Of a stretch of 64,000 bases of DNA, positions 21,980-30,570 are shown one piece after another. Position 1 is the first letter of the stretch, and every line of letters starts with the position of its first letter. The notes below the pieces were generated by a model that saw only the letters and a list, made by a program, of their open reading frames with translations, was not told the origin of the DNA and searched no databases. A program made the position numbers and the translations under genes. The DNA is from Alistipes sp. Marseille-P5061 (GTDB lineage Bacteria; Bacteroidota; Bacteroidia; Bacteroidales; Rikenellaceae). The stretch spans positions 192,658-256,657 of the forward strand of contig NZ_LT985750.1 of NCBI RefSeq assembly GCF_900290115.1, written 5' to 3'.

Positions 21980-23179
21980 ATGAATACGATTCTGCGCAAA
22001 CAGTTTCTGGCCCACGTGGGCCAGACTTCGCCTTCGCCCATGCTGGTGGAGGTCGAACGGGCCGAGGGGAGTTTCTTCTACACGCCCGAGGGGCGCCGCT
22101 ACTACGACCTGGTGGCGGGCGTCTCGGTGAGCAACGTCGGCCATGCCAACCGCGAGGTGGTGCGCGCCGTCCAGGAGCAGGCGGCCCGCTACATGCATGT
22201 GATGGTCTACGGCGAGCTGGTCGAGGCGCCGCAGGTACGCTACGCCGCGCGCATCGCCTCGCTGCTGCCCGGGGGACTCGAGAGCGTCTACTTCGTCAAC
22301 TCGGGCGCGGAGGCGGTCGAGGGGGCCCTCAAGCTGGCCAAGCGCTTCACGGGCCGCACCGAGCTCATCTCGATGCGGCGCGCCTACCACGGCTCGACCC
22401 ACGGCTCGATGAGCATGATGGGTGCCCCCGAGGGGGAGGAGTGGAAGGGTGCCTTCCGCCCGCTGCTGCCCGACGTGCAGGCCATCGAGTTCAACGACCC
22501 GGCGCAGCTCGAGCGCATCACGCGCCGCACGGCCTGCGTGCTGGTCGAGCCCGTGCAGGGCGAGGCCGGCGTGCGGGTGCCCCGGCCGGGCTACCTTGAG
22601 GCGCTGCGCCGCCGCTGCGACGAGGTGGGGGCGCTGCTCGTTTTCGACGAAATCCAGACGGGGCTGGGCCGCACGGGCGAGCTCTTCGCCATGCAGAAGT
22701 ACGGCGTGGTGCCCGACATCGTCTGCCTGGCCAAAGCTTTCGGCGGGGGCATGCCGCTGGGGGCCTTCATCGCGCGCCACGAAATCATGGACACGCTGCA
22801 GTCGAACCCCACGCTGGGCCACATCACCACCTTCGGCGGCCATCCGGTCTGCTGTGCGGCGGGCCTTGCGGCGCTGGAGTATCTGCTCGACCATCACGTC
22901 GTCGAGCAGGTCGAGGCGAAGGGGGCTCTCTACGAGGAGCTGCTGCAGGGCCATCCGGCCGTGCGCGAAATCCGCCGCAGCGGCCTGCTGCTGGCCGTCG
23001 AGCTGGGCTCCTCGGAGCGGTTGTACCGCATCATGGAGCTCTTCAAGCAGGCGGGCATCATGAGCGACTGGTTCCTCTTCTGCGATACGGCCTTCCGCAT
23101 CTCGCCGCCGCTGACCATCTCCGAAGAGGAGGTGCGCGACAGCGCGCGCATCATCCTCGAGTGCCTCGACCGGCTCTGA
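21980..23179 (+). CDS. PLP-dependent class III aminotransferase
   Basis: A 399-residue fold-type I aminotransferase of the ornithine/acetylornithine/4-aminobutyrate group. Visible: GVSVSNVGHANREV, substrate/PLP region NSGAEAVEGALKLAKRFTGR, VFDEIQTGLGRTGELFA with the PLP-contacting Asp, and the PLP lysine in CLAKAFGGGMPLGAF. Substrate cannot be assigned; absence of arginine-biosynthesis neighbours argues against calling it ArgD. It is the last gene of the CvpA-rsgA-trmH operon, starting four bases after trmH, an unexplained metabolic partner for two RNA/ribosome genes. Confidence 0.88.
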   Translation: MNTILRKQFLAHVGQTSPSPMLVEVERAEGSFFYTPEGRRYYDLVAGVSVSNVGHANREVVRAVQEQAARYMHVMVYGELVEAPQVRYAARIASLLPGGLESVYFVNSGAEAVEGALKLAKRFTGRTELISMRRAYHGSTHGSMSMMGAPEGEEWKGAFRPLLPDVQAIEFNDPAQLERITRRTACVLVEPVQGEAGVRVPRPGYLEALRRRCDEVGALLVFDEIQTGLGRTGELFAMQKYGVVPDIVCLAKAFGGGMPLGAFIARHEIMDTLQSNPTLGHITTFGGHPVCCAAGLAALEYLLDHHVVEQVEAKGALYEELLQGHPAVREIRRSGLLLAVELGSSERLYRIMELFKQAGIMSDWFLFCDTAFRISPPLTISEEEVRDSARIILECLDRL

Positions 23180-23232
23180 CCGCCGGGCCCGCAAGAGCGA
23201 CGGCCGGCTCCGGACGGTAGACCGGCATGGAC

Positions 23233-23318
23233 GACGATGGGCTCTGAGTGCCGGGCCCGCGTGGGCGATAATGGGCTCTGAGCGCCGGGCGGGCTTGAGC
23301 AACGATGGGCTCTGAGCG
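23233..23318. repeat. 34-bp tandem repeat, three copies
   Basis: The phrase atgggctctgag recurs at 23237, 23271 and 23305, exact 34-base spacing, with diverged GC-rich spacers between. Confidence 0.7.
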
Positions 23319-23340
23319 CCGACCGGCCTCGTATTACCAC

Positions 23341-23405
23341 CCACCGGCCCTGCATCACCGCCGACCGGCCCTGCATCACCGCCGACCGGCCCTGCATCTC
23401 CGCGG
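23341..23405. repeat. 21-bp tandem repeat, three copies
   Basis: accggccctgcatcaccgcc-type unit starts at 23343, 23364 and 23385; the copies are nearly identical. It is adjacent to the 34-bp array but of unrelated sequence. Confidence 0.75.
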
Positions 23406-23418
23406 ACCGAAGAGAGCA

Positions 23419-23455
23419 AAAGCCGCATCCCCAGCAACGCAGGGGATGCGGCTTT
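23419..23455. terminator. Bidirectional terminator between aminotransferase and glpF
   Basis: AAAGCCGCATCCCC (23419-23432) and its perfect complement (23442-23455) form a 14-bp stem with a 9-base loop, with A/T flanks on both sides. It lies between convergent genes. Confidence 0.85.
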
Positions 23456-23481
23456 CTTATGTGTGCGGATGGCCGGCCGGC

Positions 23482-24225
23482 TCAGCCGCAGATGTAGACG
23501 CAGTTGTAGAGCAGCGCGGCGGCGAGTGCTCCCAGCAGCGGCCCCAGCACGGGGACCCAGCTGTAGCTCCAGCCGCTCGGCCCCTTGCCGCGAATCGGCA
23601 GCAGGGCGTGGGCCAGACGCGGCGACAGGTCGCGCGCCGGATTGATGGCGTAGCCCGTCGTGCCTCCGAGCGACATGCCGATGGCCATGATGAGCATCGT
23701 TACGGGCAGCGCCCCGAGGCTTCCCATGCCGATTTCGGGGGTGTTGGCCTCGTTGCCGATGGCCAGGATGACGAAGACCAGCAGGAAGGTGCCGACAAAC
23801 TCGCAGAAGAGGTTGCGCGGCGGATTCGCGATGGCGGGCATCGTGCAGAAGACGCCGAGCTTCGTCGCAGGGTCGTCCGTGGCGTCGAAGTGGTCCTTGT
23901 AGAAGGCGTAGACGAGCACCGCGCCGCAGAAGCCGCCCAGGAGCTGCGCCACGACGTAGCCCGTCACGTGGCCCCACGGGAAGAGCCCCGCCACGGCCAT
24001 GCCGACCGTCACGGCGGGGTTGAGGTGGGCCCCCGAGTAGGGGCCGGCAATCAGCACGCCGCACATCACGGCCAGGCCCCAGGCCAGCGTGACGACCACC
24101 CAGCCGCCGCCCTGGCCTTTCGAGCGGTTCAGCCCGGTTGAGGCGACTACGCCGTCGCCCAGCAGCACCAGCACCAGCGTGCCGATGAATTCGAAGATGC
24201 ATTGGGTCAGAAAGTCAGGTGTCAT
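23482..24225 (-). CDS. glpF: Glycerol uptake facilitator (MIP family aquaglyceroporin)
   Basis: A 247-residue channel of the major intrinsic protein family that lets glycerol cross the inner membrane. Six hydrophobic helices and two half-helices with the NPA motifs HLNPAVT (first) and AINPARDLSPR (second); the Asp after the second NPA (NPARD) is the glycerol-facilitator signature, distinguishing it from water-only aquaporins. It starts three bases after the glpK stop codon, forming a glpK-glpF operon so that imported glycerol is trapped as glycerol-3-phosphate. Confidence 0.93.
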   Translation of the reverse strand: MTPDFLTQCIFEFIGTLVLVLLGDGVVASTGLNRSKGQGGGWVVVTLAWGLAVMCGVLIAGPYSGAHLNPAVTVGMAVAGLFPWGHVTGYVVAQLLGGFCGAVLVYAFYKDHFDATDDPATKLGVFCTMPAIANPPRNLFCEFVGTFLLVFVILAIGNEANTPEIGMGSLGALPVTMLIMAIGMSLGGTTGYAINPARDLSPRLAHALLPIRGKGPSGWSYSWVPVLGPLLGALAAALLYNCVYICG

Positions 24226-24228
24226 GGC

Positions 24229-25734
24229 TTAATGTCGTTTGGGGGGGTCGTAATCGTGCAGCACGCGCCCCACGGCGTCGTGCCACCCTTCGAGAGCGCG
24301 GCCGACGGGCTCGCGCTCGGTGGTGGGGACGAACACCCGTTCGGCCTCCCACTGGCTGCGGATTTCGTCGAGGTCCTGCCAGTAGCCGACGGCCAGACCG
24401 GCCAGATAGGCCGCGCCGAGGGCCGTGGTCTCGGTCACGCGGGGGCGGATGACCCGCTCGCCGAGCAGGTCGGCCTGGAACTGCATGAGGAGGTTGTTGC
24501 GGGCGGCGCCGCCGTCGACCTTCAGCTCGCGCAGCGTGATGCCGGCGTCGCGCTGCATGGCGTCGACGATGTCGTAGGTCTGGTAGGCGATGCCCTCAAG
24601 CGCCGCGCGGGCGATGTGGGCCGCCGTCGTGCCGCGGCTGATGCCGCTCACCGCGCCCCGGGCGTACTGGTCCCAGTAGGGGGCCGCCAGACCCGTCAGC
24701 GCCGGCACGAAGTAGACGCCTCCCGAGTCGGGCACCGATGCGGCGAGCTCCTCTACTTCGGACGAGGAGCGGATGATGCCCAGCCCGTCGCGCAACCACT
24801 GCACCACCGAGCCGCCCACGAAGATGCTCCCCTCGAGGGCGTAGGTGACGCGCTCGCCGATTTTCCAGGCGATGGTCGTCAGCAGGTTGTTGGCCGAGAC
24901 GATGGGCTTTTCGCCGCTGTTCATCAAGAGGAAGCAGCCCGTGCCGTAGGTGTTCTTGACCGAGCCGGGCTCGACGCAGAGCTGGCCGAAGAGGGCCGCC
25001 TGCTGGTCGCCCGCGATGCCGGCGATGGGGACCTTGTGGGCGAAGATGGTGGTCTTTGTGGCGCCGTAGACCTCGCTCGACGAGCGGACGGAGGGCATCA
25101 TCGAGCGCGGAATGTCGAAGAGCGCCAGCAGCTCGTCGTCCCAGTCGAGCGTGTGGATGTTGAAGAGCATCGTGCGTGAGGCGTTGCTCACGTCGGTGAC
25201 GTGCAGCTCGCCGCGCGTCAGACGCCAGATGAGCCACGTGTCGACCGTGCCGAACATCAGCTTGCCCTTCTCGGCGCGGGCGCGGGCCCCCGGCACGTTG
25301 TCGAGAATCCACTTGATTTTCGTGGCGCTGAAGTAGGCGTCGACAATCAGGCCGGTCCGCTCGCGGATGAATTCGGTGCGCCCCTCGGCCTTCAGTTGGT
25401 CGCAGTACTCCGAGGTGCGTCGGTCCTGCCAGACGATGGCGTTGTAGACGGGCTCCTCGCTCTCGGAGTCCCAGACGATGGTCGTCTCGCGCTGGTTGGT
25501 GATGCCGATGCCGGCGATGTTGAGTCCGTTGATGCCGATGGCGGCGATGGCTTCGGCGATGACCGAGGCCTGCGACGACCAGATTTCATGGGGATTGTGT
25601 TCGACCCATCCCGGTTTGGGGAAGTACTGGGGGAATTCGCGCTGGGCCATCGAGCGGATTTGCCCCTTGCGGTCGAAGACGATGGCGCGTGAGCTGCTCG
25701 TCCCCTGGTCGAGCGACAGAATGTATTGTTCCAT
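24229..25734 (-). CDS. glpK: Glycerol kinase
   Basis: A 501-residue FGGY-family kinase that phosphorylates glycerol with ATP. Phosphate-binding opening [21 protein letters not shown], glycerol contacts in [43 protein letters not shown] signature about residues 355-375 ([18 protein letters not shown]) and [21 protein letters not shown] near the C-terminal ATP site. The ATG at 25732-25734 gives the normal length; the frame is open for another 111 codons but crosses the -7 promoter box at 25815-25822. Followed by glpF. Confidence 0.96.
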   Translation of the reverse strand: MEQYILSLDQGTSSSRAIVFDRKGQIRSMAQREFPQYFPKPGWVEHNPHEIWSSQASVIAEAIAAIGINGLNIAGIGITNQRETTIVWDSESEEPVYNAIVWQDRRTSEYCDQLKAEGRTEFIRERTGLIVDAYFSATKIKWILDNVPGARARAEKGKLMFGTVDTWLIWRLTRGELHVTDVSNASRTMLFNIHTLDWDDELLALFDIPRSMMPSVRSSSEVYGATKTTIFAHKVPIAGIAGDQQAALFGQLCVEPGSVKNTYGTGCFLLMNSGEKPIVSANNLLTTIAWKIGERVTYALEGSIFVGGSVVQWLRDGLGIIRSSSEVEELAASVPDSGGVYFVPALTGLAAPYWDQYARGAVSGISRGTTAAHIARAALEGIAYQTYDIVDAMQRDAGITLRELKVDGGAARNNLLMQFQADLLGERVIRPRVTETTALGAAYLAGLAVGYWQDLDEIRSQWEAERVFVPTTEREPVGRALEGWHDAVGRVLHDYDPPKRH

Positions 25735-25814
25735 AAGGCGTAGGTTGTGGTTTGTCGGTTGTCGGTCTTCCCTCCGGCGGCGTTGCGTGCGGGGCGTCGC
25801 CGGGGGATGCCCTA

Positions 25815-25822
25815 CAAATATA
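25815..25822 (-). promoter_or_regulatory. -7 box of the glpK-glpF operon
   Basis: TATATTTG on the minus strand, 80 bases before the glpK start codon. Confidence 0.65.
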
Positions 25823-25837
25823 GTGAAAATTCGGCAA

Positions 25838-25892
25838 TTCGAAACGAAAGTCGCTAACTTTTTATTCGAAACAATATCCGGGGCGCTTCGAA
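25838..25892. promoter_or_regulatory. Three TTCGAA palindromes upstream of glpK, candidate operator
   Basis: TTCGAA occurs at 25838-25843, 25865-25870 and 25887-25892, the first two flanking the -33 region of the glpK promoter and each followed by a short A-rich tail. A regulator binding site is possible; no regulator is encoded beside it. Confidence 0.35.
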
Positions 25893-25905
25893 ATGAAAAC
25901 GAAAC

Positions 25906-25930
25906 GCCCCGCAACCGTTGGCTGCGGGGC
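25906..25930 (-). terminator. Terminator of the DUF1349 gene
   Basis: An 11-bp stem (25906-25916 with 25920-25930, one mismatch, GCCCCGCA.CC) is followed on the minus strand by GTTTCGTTTTC. It separates the DUF1349 gene from the glpK promoter. A second hairpin, GGAGCGCC/GGCGCTCC, lies at 25969-25991. Confidence 0.65.
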
Positions 25931-26039
25931 AATTTTCGGGCCGGAGGGCGCTCCGGCAGAGCTTCGGAGGAGCGCCTTTGGCAGGCGCTCCGGCGGGGTG
26001 TGTGGCAGGCCCCTCGGCAGAGTCGGTCGGGGCTGGGGG

Positions 26040-26693
26040 CTACTCGGCGGCGTTGCGCTTGAGCCACTCCGTGCGGCGCAGGTCGGGCAGGTGGGTTACC
26101 TTGAACTGCTCGAAGCGGACGCGGAAGCCCTCGCCGTCGGGACTGGCGGCCATCGGGCCCACCATCACCGGCGTGTTGTCCTGCAGCGGGGCGTTGCGCA
26201 TGAGCGTGTAGGTGCGGTCGTCGAACGAGTAGAAGATTTCGACGGCGTCGAGCCGGCGCACGGCCTTGAGCCAGATGAAGGGGACGGGGCGCTCGAGCTC
26301 GATGACGCTCCAGTCGCTGGTCGTGTGGGTCACCACGGCGCTGAGGTTGTACTTGCCGTCGACGAACTCGATGCCGGCCTTGATGTAGTTCTTGTGGTCG
26401 ATGCGCAGCATGAGCCCCGCCTGGTCGAAGCGTGCGACGTAGTCGCCCGAGATTTTGATTTTGGCCTCGAACTCGCCGCCGTAGGTCGCATAGTAGAAGG
26501 GGGCGTCGTCGACCGTGAAGCCGTAGTGCGAAATGCGCCAGTAGTCGGTGTGCGGCGTGACGCGGAAGGTGAGGACGTCACCCTTGATGGACCACTCCTC
26601 GGGTTCGTTGAACCACTGCATCTTCTCCAGCGTCTGGGAGGCTGCCGCCTGGGCCGCAAGCAGGGCCAGCAGCATGAACAAGCACTTTTTCAT
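26040..26693 (-). CDS. Exported DUF1349 (concanavalin-like) protein
   Basis: A 217-residue protein with a signal peptide ([20 protein letters not shown], 1-20) and a DUF1349 domain, a beta-jelly-roll fold related to concanavalin lectins: [29 protein letters not shown], then [32 protein letters not shown] and [23 protein letters not shown]. Family members bind or degrade carbohydrate-like ligands, but activity here is unknown. The divergent neighbour is a LuxR-type regulator and they share an overlapping promoter (26722-26737), suggesting a regulatory link. Confidence 0.82.
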   Translation of the reverse strand: MKKCLFMLLALLAAQAAASQTLEKMQWFNEPEEWSIKGDVLTFRVTPHTDYWRISHYGFTVDDAPFYYATYGGEFEAKIKISGDYVARFDQAGLMLRIDHKNYIKAGIEFVDGKYNLSAVVTHTTSDWSVIELERPVPFIWLKAVRRLDAVEIFYSFDDRTYTLMRNAPLQDNTPVMVGPMAASPDGEGFRVRFEQFKVTHLPDLRRTEWLKRNAAE

Positions 26694-26721
26694 CTCTTTT
26701 CTCTTTTTGCGTTAGTTTCGT

Positions 26722-26737
26722 TACCTTTGCAAAGGTA
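26722..26737. promoter_or_regulatory. Palindromic pair of -7 boxes between DUF1349 and LuxR genes
   Basis: TACCTTTGCAAAGGTA is a perfect 16-bp palindrome in which the left half is a TAnnTTTG box for the plus strand (26722-26729) and the right half one for the minus strand (26730-26737). The two predicted transcripts would overlap. Confidence 0.55.
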
Positions 26738-26793
26738 GTGCTCTCGGCAGGAAGGGGCAATACTGAGGATTAACCATTTTTTGCCGTCGGGTT

Positions 26794-27546
26794 ATGGAAC
26801 GGGAAGCCGAACGCCAGTTGAACGAAGAGCTGCTGCGCCAGTCCTTTTACGGGACCGGCGAGGAGTGCGCGGCCGAGGAGCACCGCCGCACGGCGCTCTG
26901 CTATGCGCGGACCGAAGGTGCGGTCGCCGTGCTGAGTGACCTGCGCGAACAGAGGAGCCTGGTCTGCTGCGGCGGCTTTGCCGAGCGGCTGGGGCTGGGG
27001 CTCAGCGGCGGGTCGTACGTCGTGGGCTCCATCTGGGAGGAGGAGGTGCTGCGGCGGATTCACCCCGAGGACCTGCAGCGCAAATACCTGCTCGAGCTCC
27101 GCTTCCTGCGCTGGATGAGGCAGCACCCCGCCCGGTGCGACTGCTACCTCTGCGAGCCGCTGCGCATGAGCGATGCCGCGGGCGCGAGCCTCGATGCGCT
27201 GCACCGCATGTTCTATCTGGCGGGCGACGCCGGCGAGGGCATCCGCTGGGCGCTCTGCCTCTACGGTCCCCGGAGCCTCGAGACGGCCGACGCGGTCATC
27301 GTCGACCCGCTGGCGGGGAGCGCCCTGCCGTTCGATACCCCCTCGGGCGAGACGCTCCTCTCGGAGCGCGAACGCGAGGTGCTGGGGTGGATTGAGCAGG
27401 GGCTCACGAGCAAGCAGGTGGCCGAACGTCTGGCCATCAGCGTCCATACGGTGAGCCGCCACCGGCAGAACATCCTCGGCAAGCTGCGCGTGGGCAACGT
27501 CGTCGAGGCGTGCCGCATCGCCCGCAACCTGAAGCTGCTGCCCTGA
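26794..27546 (+). CDS. LuxR-type HTH transcriptional regulator
   Basis: A 250-residue regulator. The C-terminal part (about 185-248) is a GerE/LuxR helix-turn-helix: LSEREREVLGWIEQGLTSKQVAERLAISVHTVSRHRQNILGKL. The N-terminal about 180 residues are not a phosphoacceptor domain; composition (WEEEVLRRIHPEDLQRKYLLELRFLRW, then FYLAGDAGEGIRWALCLYGP) is in the style of a PAS-like sensor seen in Bacteroidota LuxR proteins, inferred not proven. It is divergent from the exported DUF1349 gene. Confidence 0.82.
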   Translation: MEREAERQLNEELLRQSFYGTGEECAAEEHRRTALCYARTEGAVAVLSDLREQRSLVCCGGFAERLGLGLSGGSYVVGSIWEEEVLRRIHPEDLQRKYLLELRFLRWMRQHPARCDCYLCEPLRMSDAAGASLDALHRMFYLAGDAGEGIRWALCLYGPRSLETADAVIVDPLAGSALPFDTPSGETLLSEREREVLGWIEQGLTSKQVAERLAISVHTVSRHRQNILGKLRVGNVVEACRIARNLKLLP

Positions 27547-28063
27547 GGCGGCTCTGAGGCGGAGGCTCTGAAGTGGCGGCTCTGTGGTTGTTGTCCCGAA
27601 GCAGCGGTTTTGAAGTTGCTGCCCTGAGGCGGCAGCCCGCTGCGCCCCTCATATTTTATTTTTATATTGTCGCTCGTCCGGGCCGCACTATCTCCATTCA
27701 CACCCTCCCTGTCTCCATTTTCGCCTCCTGTCTCCGCCCCTGTTTCGCCCCGCGCCGCGCCCCTTCCTTCTCCCCGCTGACTCTCCGCCTCCTTCCCTGT
27801 CCCTCCGTTCGCTTCTCCCCGCGCCCGCCTCCCCGCGCCTCGCCCCTTCCCGTGCTGCGCCTTTCTCCGCGCCCTCTCCGCGCCCTCTCCGCGCCCGCCT
27901 GCCTGCGCGTCCCTCCCGGCCTCTCCTCTCCCGTCTCCCCGCTGGCTCTCCGGTTTTTCTTCCCCCCCCCTGGAAAACCGCCCTGCGGTGCACTGCAGGG
28001 GCGGTGTTTACAATTTGTTGATTAAAAACGCGTCGCCCCGTTGGACGAACCGGCGGCATGCCC
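27547..28063. other. Spacer with low-complexity and pyrimidine-rich sequence
   Basis: 27547-27650 repeats gcggctctga-like phrases. From about 27686 to 27970 the plus strand is almost pure C and T (for example ctctccgcgccctctccgcgccc), a strong strand asymmetry with ccgcgccctct as a short direct repeat. No gene was found. Confidence 0.5.
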
Positions 28064-28071
28064 TATCTTTG
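28064..28071 (+). promoter_or_regulatory. -7 box of the riboswitch-nrdDG transcript
   Basis: TATCTTTG; transcription would start near 28078, exactly at the 5' end of the cobalamin riboswitch. Confidence 0.75.
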
Positions 28072-28077
28072 TCTTCG

Positions 28078-28256
28078 TACAAGGTTTCCCCGCCGGCCTC
28101 CGCCGGTGCGGGATGAAAAGGGAACTCCTGTGTGATTCAGGGACTATGCCCGTAGCTGTAAGCTCCGCATCCGTCCGCACACTCTTGGCCACTGCCCCTC
28201 GGAGGGCGGGAAGGCGTGCGGCGGGGAGCAAGTCAGAAGACCTGCCTTGGGGAACA
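28078..28256 (+). ncRNA. Cobalamin (B12) riboswitch
   Basis: The conserved core is present in order: AAAAGGGAA near 28116-28124, GTGTGATTCAGGGACTATGCCCG near 28130-28152 with GCTGTAAG after it, GGCCACTG at 28187-28194, GGGAAGG at 28208-28214, and the B12 box AGTCAGAAGACCTGCC at 28231-28246. The outer stem P1 can pair GTTTCCCC (about 28084-28091) with GGGGAAC (about 28249-28255). It lies in the 5' leader of nrdD-nrdG, so cobalamin should turn the B12-independent reductase down. Confidence 0.92.
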
Positions 28257-28292
28257 TGCCGTCCGCTCTCGGGATGTGGGGCGCAGGCGGTG

Positions 28293-28323
28293 TACGGAAC
28301 CTCTCCGCTTTCGTAATTTTTTT
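28293..28323 (+). terminator. Candidate riboswitch expression-platform terminator
   Basis: TACGGAA (28293-28299) can pair with TTTCGTA (28309-28315, one G-U) and is followed by seven T (28317-28323). It lies between the aptamer and nrdD, fitting transcription attenuation, but the stem is short; translational control is an alternative. Confidence 0.45.
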
Positions 28324-28437
28324 GCATGTGAAGCCCGCCGGGGGCTCGTGCGTCCTGTCCGCTCCTTCCGCAGGAGCCGGACGGGCCGTCGGACGACTCC
28401 GCCGGGGGCAATGTAATAACCTAAAACCGGCACAACT

Positions 28438-30570
28438 ATGGGTATTTCGGAACTCCGCATCGTCAAGCGGGACGGCAAGCGCGAGCCGTTCTCGGTCGAG
28501 AAAATCAAGCGCGCAATCAGCAAGGCCTTCCTCTCGGTGGGGAGCTACGCCACGGACGACGACCTGACTTCGGTGCTCAGCCGCGTGCATGTCTCGGACG
28601 GCATGTCGGTCGAGGAGATTCAGAACCAGGTCGAGGTGGCCCTCATGGCCGAGCGCTACTTCGCCGTGGCCAAGAGCTACATGCTCTACCGCCAGAAGCA
28701 CACCGAGGACCGCGAGGACCGCGAGAAGCTCAACTTCCTGATGGACTACTGCGACGCGAAGAACCCCGCCACGGGGTCGAAGTACGACGCCAACGCCAAC
28801 GTCGAGAACAAGAACATCGCCACGCTCATCGGCGAGCTGCCCAAGCGCAACTTCATCCGCCTGAACCGCCGCCTGCTGACCGACCGCATCCGCGAGATGT
28901 ACGGCAAGGAGCTTTCAGACAAGTACCTGCACCTGCTCAACAACCACTTCATCTACAAGAACGACGAGACCTCGATGGCCAACTACTGCGCCTCGATTAC
29001 GATGTACCCGTGGCTGCTGGGCGGGACGCTCTCCATCGGCGGCAACTCGACGCGCCCGACCAACCTCAAGTCCTTCTGCGGCGGCTTCGTCAACATGGTC
29101 TTCATCGTCTCGTCGATGCTCTCGGGCGCCTGCGCCACCCCCGAGTTCCTCATGTACATGAACTACTTCATCGGGCTGGAGTACGGCGAGGACTACTACC
29201 TGCACGCCGACCGCGTGGTCGACCTCTCGAAGAAGCAGCGCACGCTCGACAAGGTCATCACCGACTGCTTCGAGCAGATTGTCTACTCGATTAACCAGCC
29301 CACCGGGGCGCGCAACTTCCAGGCCGTCTTCTGGAACGTCGCCTACTACGACCGCTACTACTTCGAGTCGCTCTTCGGCGAGTTTCGCTTCCCCGACGGT
29401 TCGCGCCCCCACTGGGAGTCGCTCTCGTGGCTGCAGAAGCGCTTCATGAAGTGGTTCAACCGCGAGCGGACGCGCACCGTGCTCACCTTCCCCGTCGAAA
29501 CCATGGCGCTGCTCACGCGCGACGGTGACGTGATGGACCGCGAGTGGGGCGACTTCACGGCCGAGATGTATGCCGAGGGGCACTCCTTCTTCACCTACAT
29601 CAGCGACAACGCCGACTCGCTCTCGTCGTGCTGCCGCCTGCGCAACGAAATCCAGGACAACGGCTTCAGCTATACGCTCGGCGCGGGGGGCGTCTCGACC
29701 GGCTCGAAGAGCGTGCTGACCATCAACCTGAACCGCTGCGTGCAGTACGCCGTGCGCAACGGCATGCACTACCTGACCTATCTGGAGGAGGTGGTCGACC
29801 TGGTGCACAAGGTCCAGACGGCCTACAACGAGAATCTCAAGCGGCTGCAGGCCAAGGGGATGCTTCCGCTCTTCGATGCGGGCTACATCAACCTCTCGCG
29901 GCAGTATCTGACCGTCGGCGTCAACGGACTGGTCGAGGCGGCCGAGTTTCTGGGCATCCCCATCACCGACAACGACGACTACGCCGGCTTCGTGCAGCAG
30001 GTGCTGGGGCTCATCGAGCGCTACAACCGCAAGTACCGCACGCGCGAGCTGATGTTCAACTGCGAGATGATTCCCGCCGAGAACGTCGGCGTGAAGCATG
30101 CCAAGTGGGACCGCGAGGATGGCTACGCCGTGCCGCGCGACTGCTACAACTCCTACTTCTATGTGGTCGAGGATGCCTCGCTCAACGTCATCGACAAGTT
30201 CCGCCTCCACGGCCGCCGCTACATCGAGCACCTGACGGGCGGCTCGGCGCTGCACATGAACCTCGAGGAGCACCTCACGCGCGAGCAGTACCGCCACCTG
30301 CTGCGCGTGGCCGCCGCCGAGGGGTGCAACTACTTCACCTTCAACATCCCCAACACGGTCTGCAACGACTGCGGCCACATCGACAAACGCTATCTGAAGG
30401 AGTGTCCCGTCTGCCACGGCTCGAACGTCGACTACCTCACGCGCGTCATCGGCTACATGAAGCGCGTCTCGAACTTCTCGGCAGCGCGCCAGCAGGAGGC
30501 CTCGCGCCGCTACTACGGCACGCTCAGGCCGGGGGAGCAGCAGGAGGAACCCATCCGCGAACGGGCATGA
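28438..30570 (+). CDS. nrdD: Anaerobic ribonucleoside-triphosphate reductase (class III)
   Basis: A 710-residue glycyl-radical enzyme that makes dNTPs from NTPs without oxygen. N-terminal ATP-cone (about 1-95, ELRIVKRDGKREPFSVEKIKRAISKAF); central barrel with the NNHFIYKNDETSMANYCASI region; C-terminal zinc ribbon C642/C645/C656/C659; glycyl radical Gly at about 672 in RVIGYMKRVSNFS. The length and all key motifs are intact. Its leader has a cobalamin riboswitch (28078-28256), and the ATGA overlap with nrdG couples translation of its activase. A B12-dependent class II reductase elsewhere is implied by this regulation. Confidence 0.97.
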   Translation: MGISELRIVKRDGKREPFSVEKIKRAISKAFLSVGSYATDDDLTSVLSRVHVSDGMSVEEIQNQVEVALMAERYFAVAKSYMLYRQKHTEDREDREKLNFLMDYCDAKNPATGSKYDANANVENKNIATLIGELPKRNFIRLNRRLLTDRIREMYGKELSDKYLHLLNNHFIYKNDETSMANYCASITMYPWLLGGTLSIGGNSTRPTNLKSFCGGFVNMVFIVSSMLSGACATPEFLMYMNYFIGLEYGEDYYLHADRVVDLSKKQRTLDKVITDCFEQIVYSINQPTGARNFQAVFWNVAYYDRYYFESLFGEFRFPDGSRPHWESLSWLQKRFMKWFNRERTRTVLTFPVETMALLTRDGDVMDREWGDFTAEMYAEGHSFFTYISDNADSLSSCCRLRNEIQDNGFSYTLGAGGVSTGSKSVLTINLNRCVQYAVRNGMHYLTYLEEVVDLVHKVQTAYNENLKRLQAKGMLPLFDAGYINLSRQYLTVGVNGLVEAAEFLGIPITDNDDYAGFVQQVLGLIERYNRKYRTRELMFNCEMIPAENVGVKHAKWDREDGYAVPRDCYNSYFYVVEDASLNVIDKFRLHGRRYIEHLTGGSALHMNLEEHLTREQYRHLLRVAAAEGCNYFTFNIPNTVCNDCGHIDKRYLKECPVCHGSNVDYLTRVIGYMKRVSNFSAARQQEASRRYYGTLRPGEQQEEPIRERA

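Noticed and set aside
23233..23405. Possible CRISPR array (three 34-bp and three 21-bp repeats)
   Set aside because: Units are directly adjacent, degenerate, without unique spacers or cas genes.
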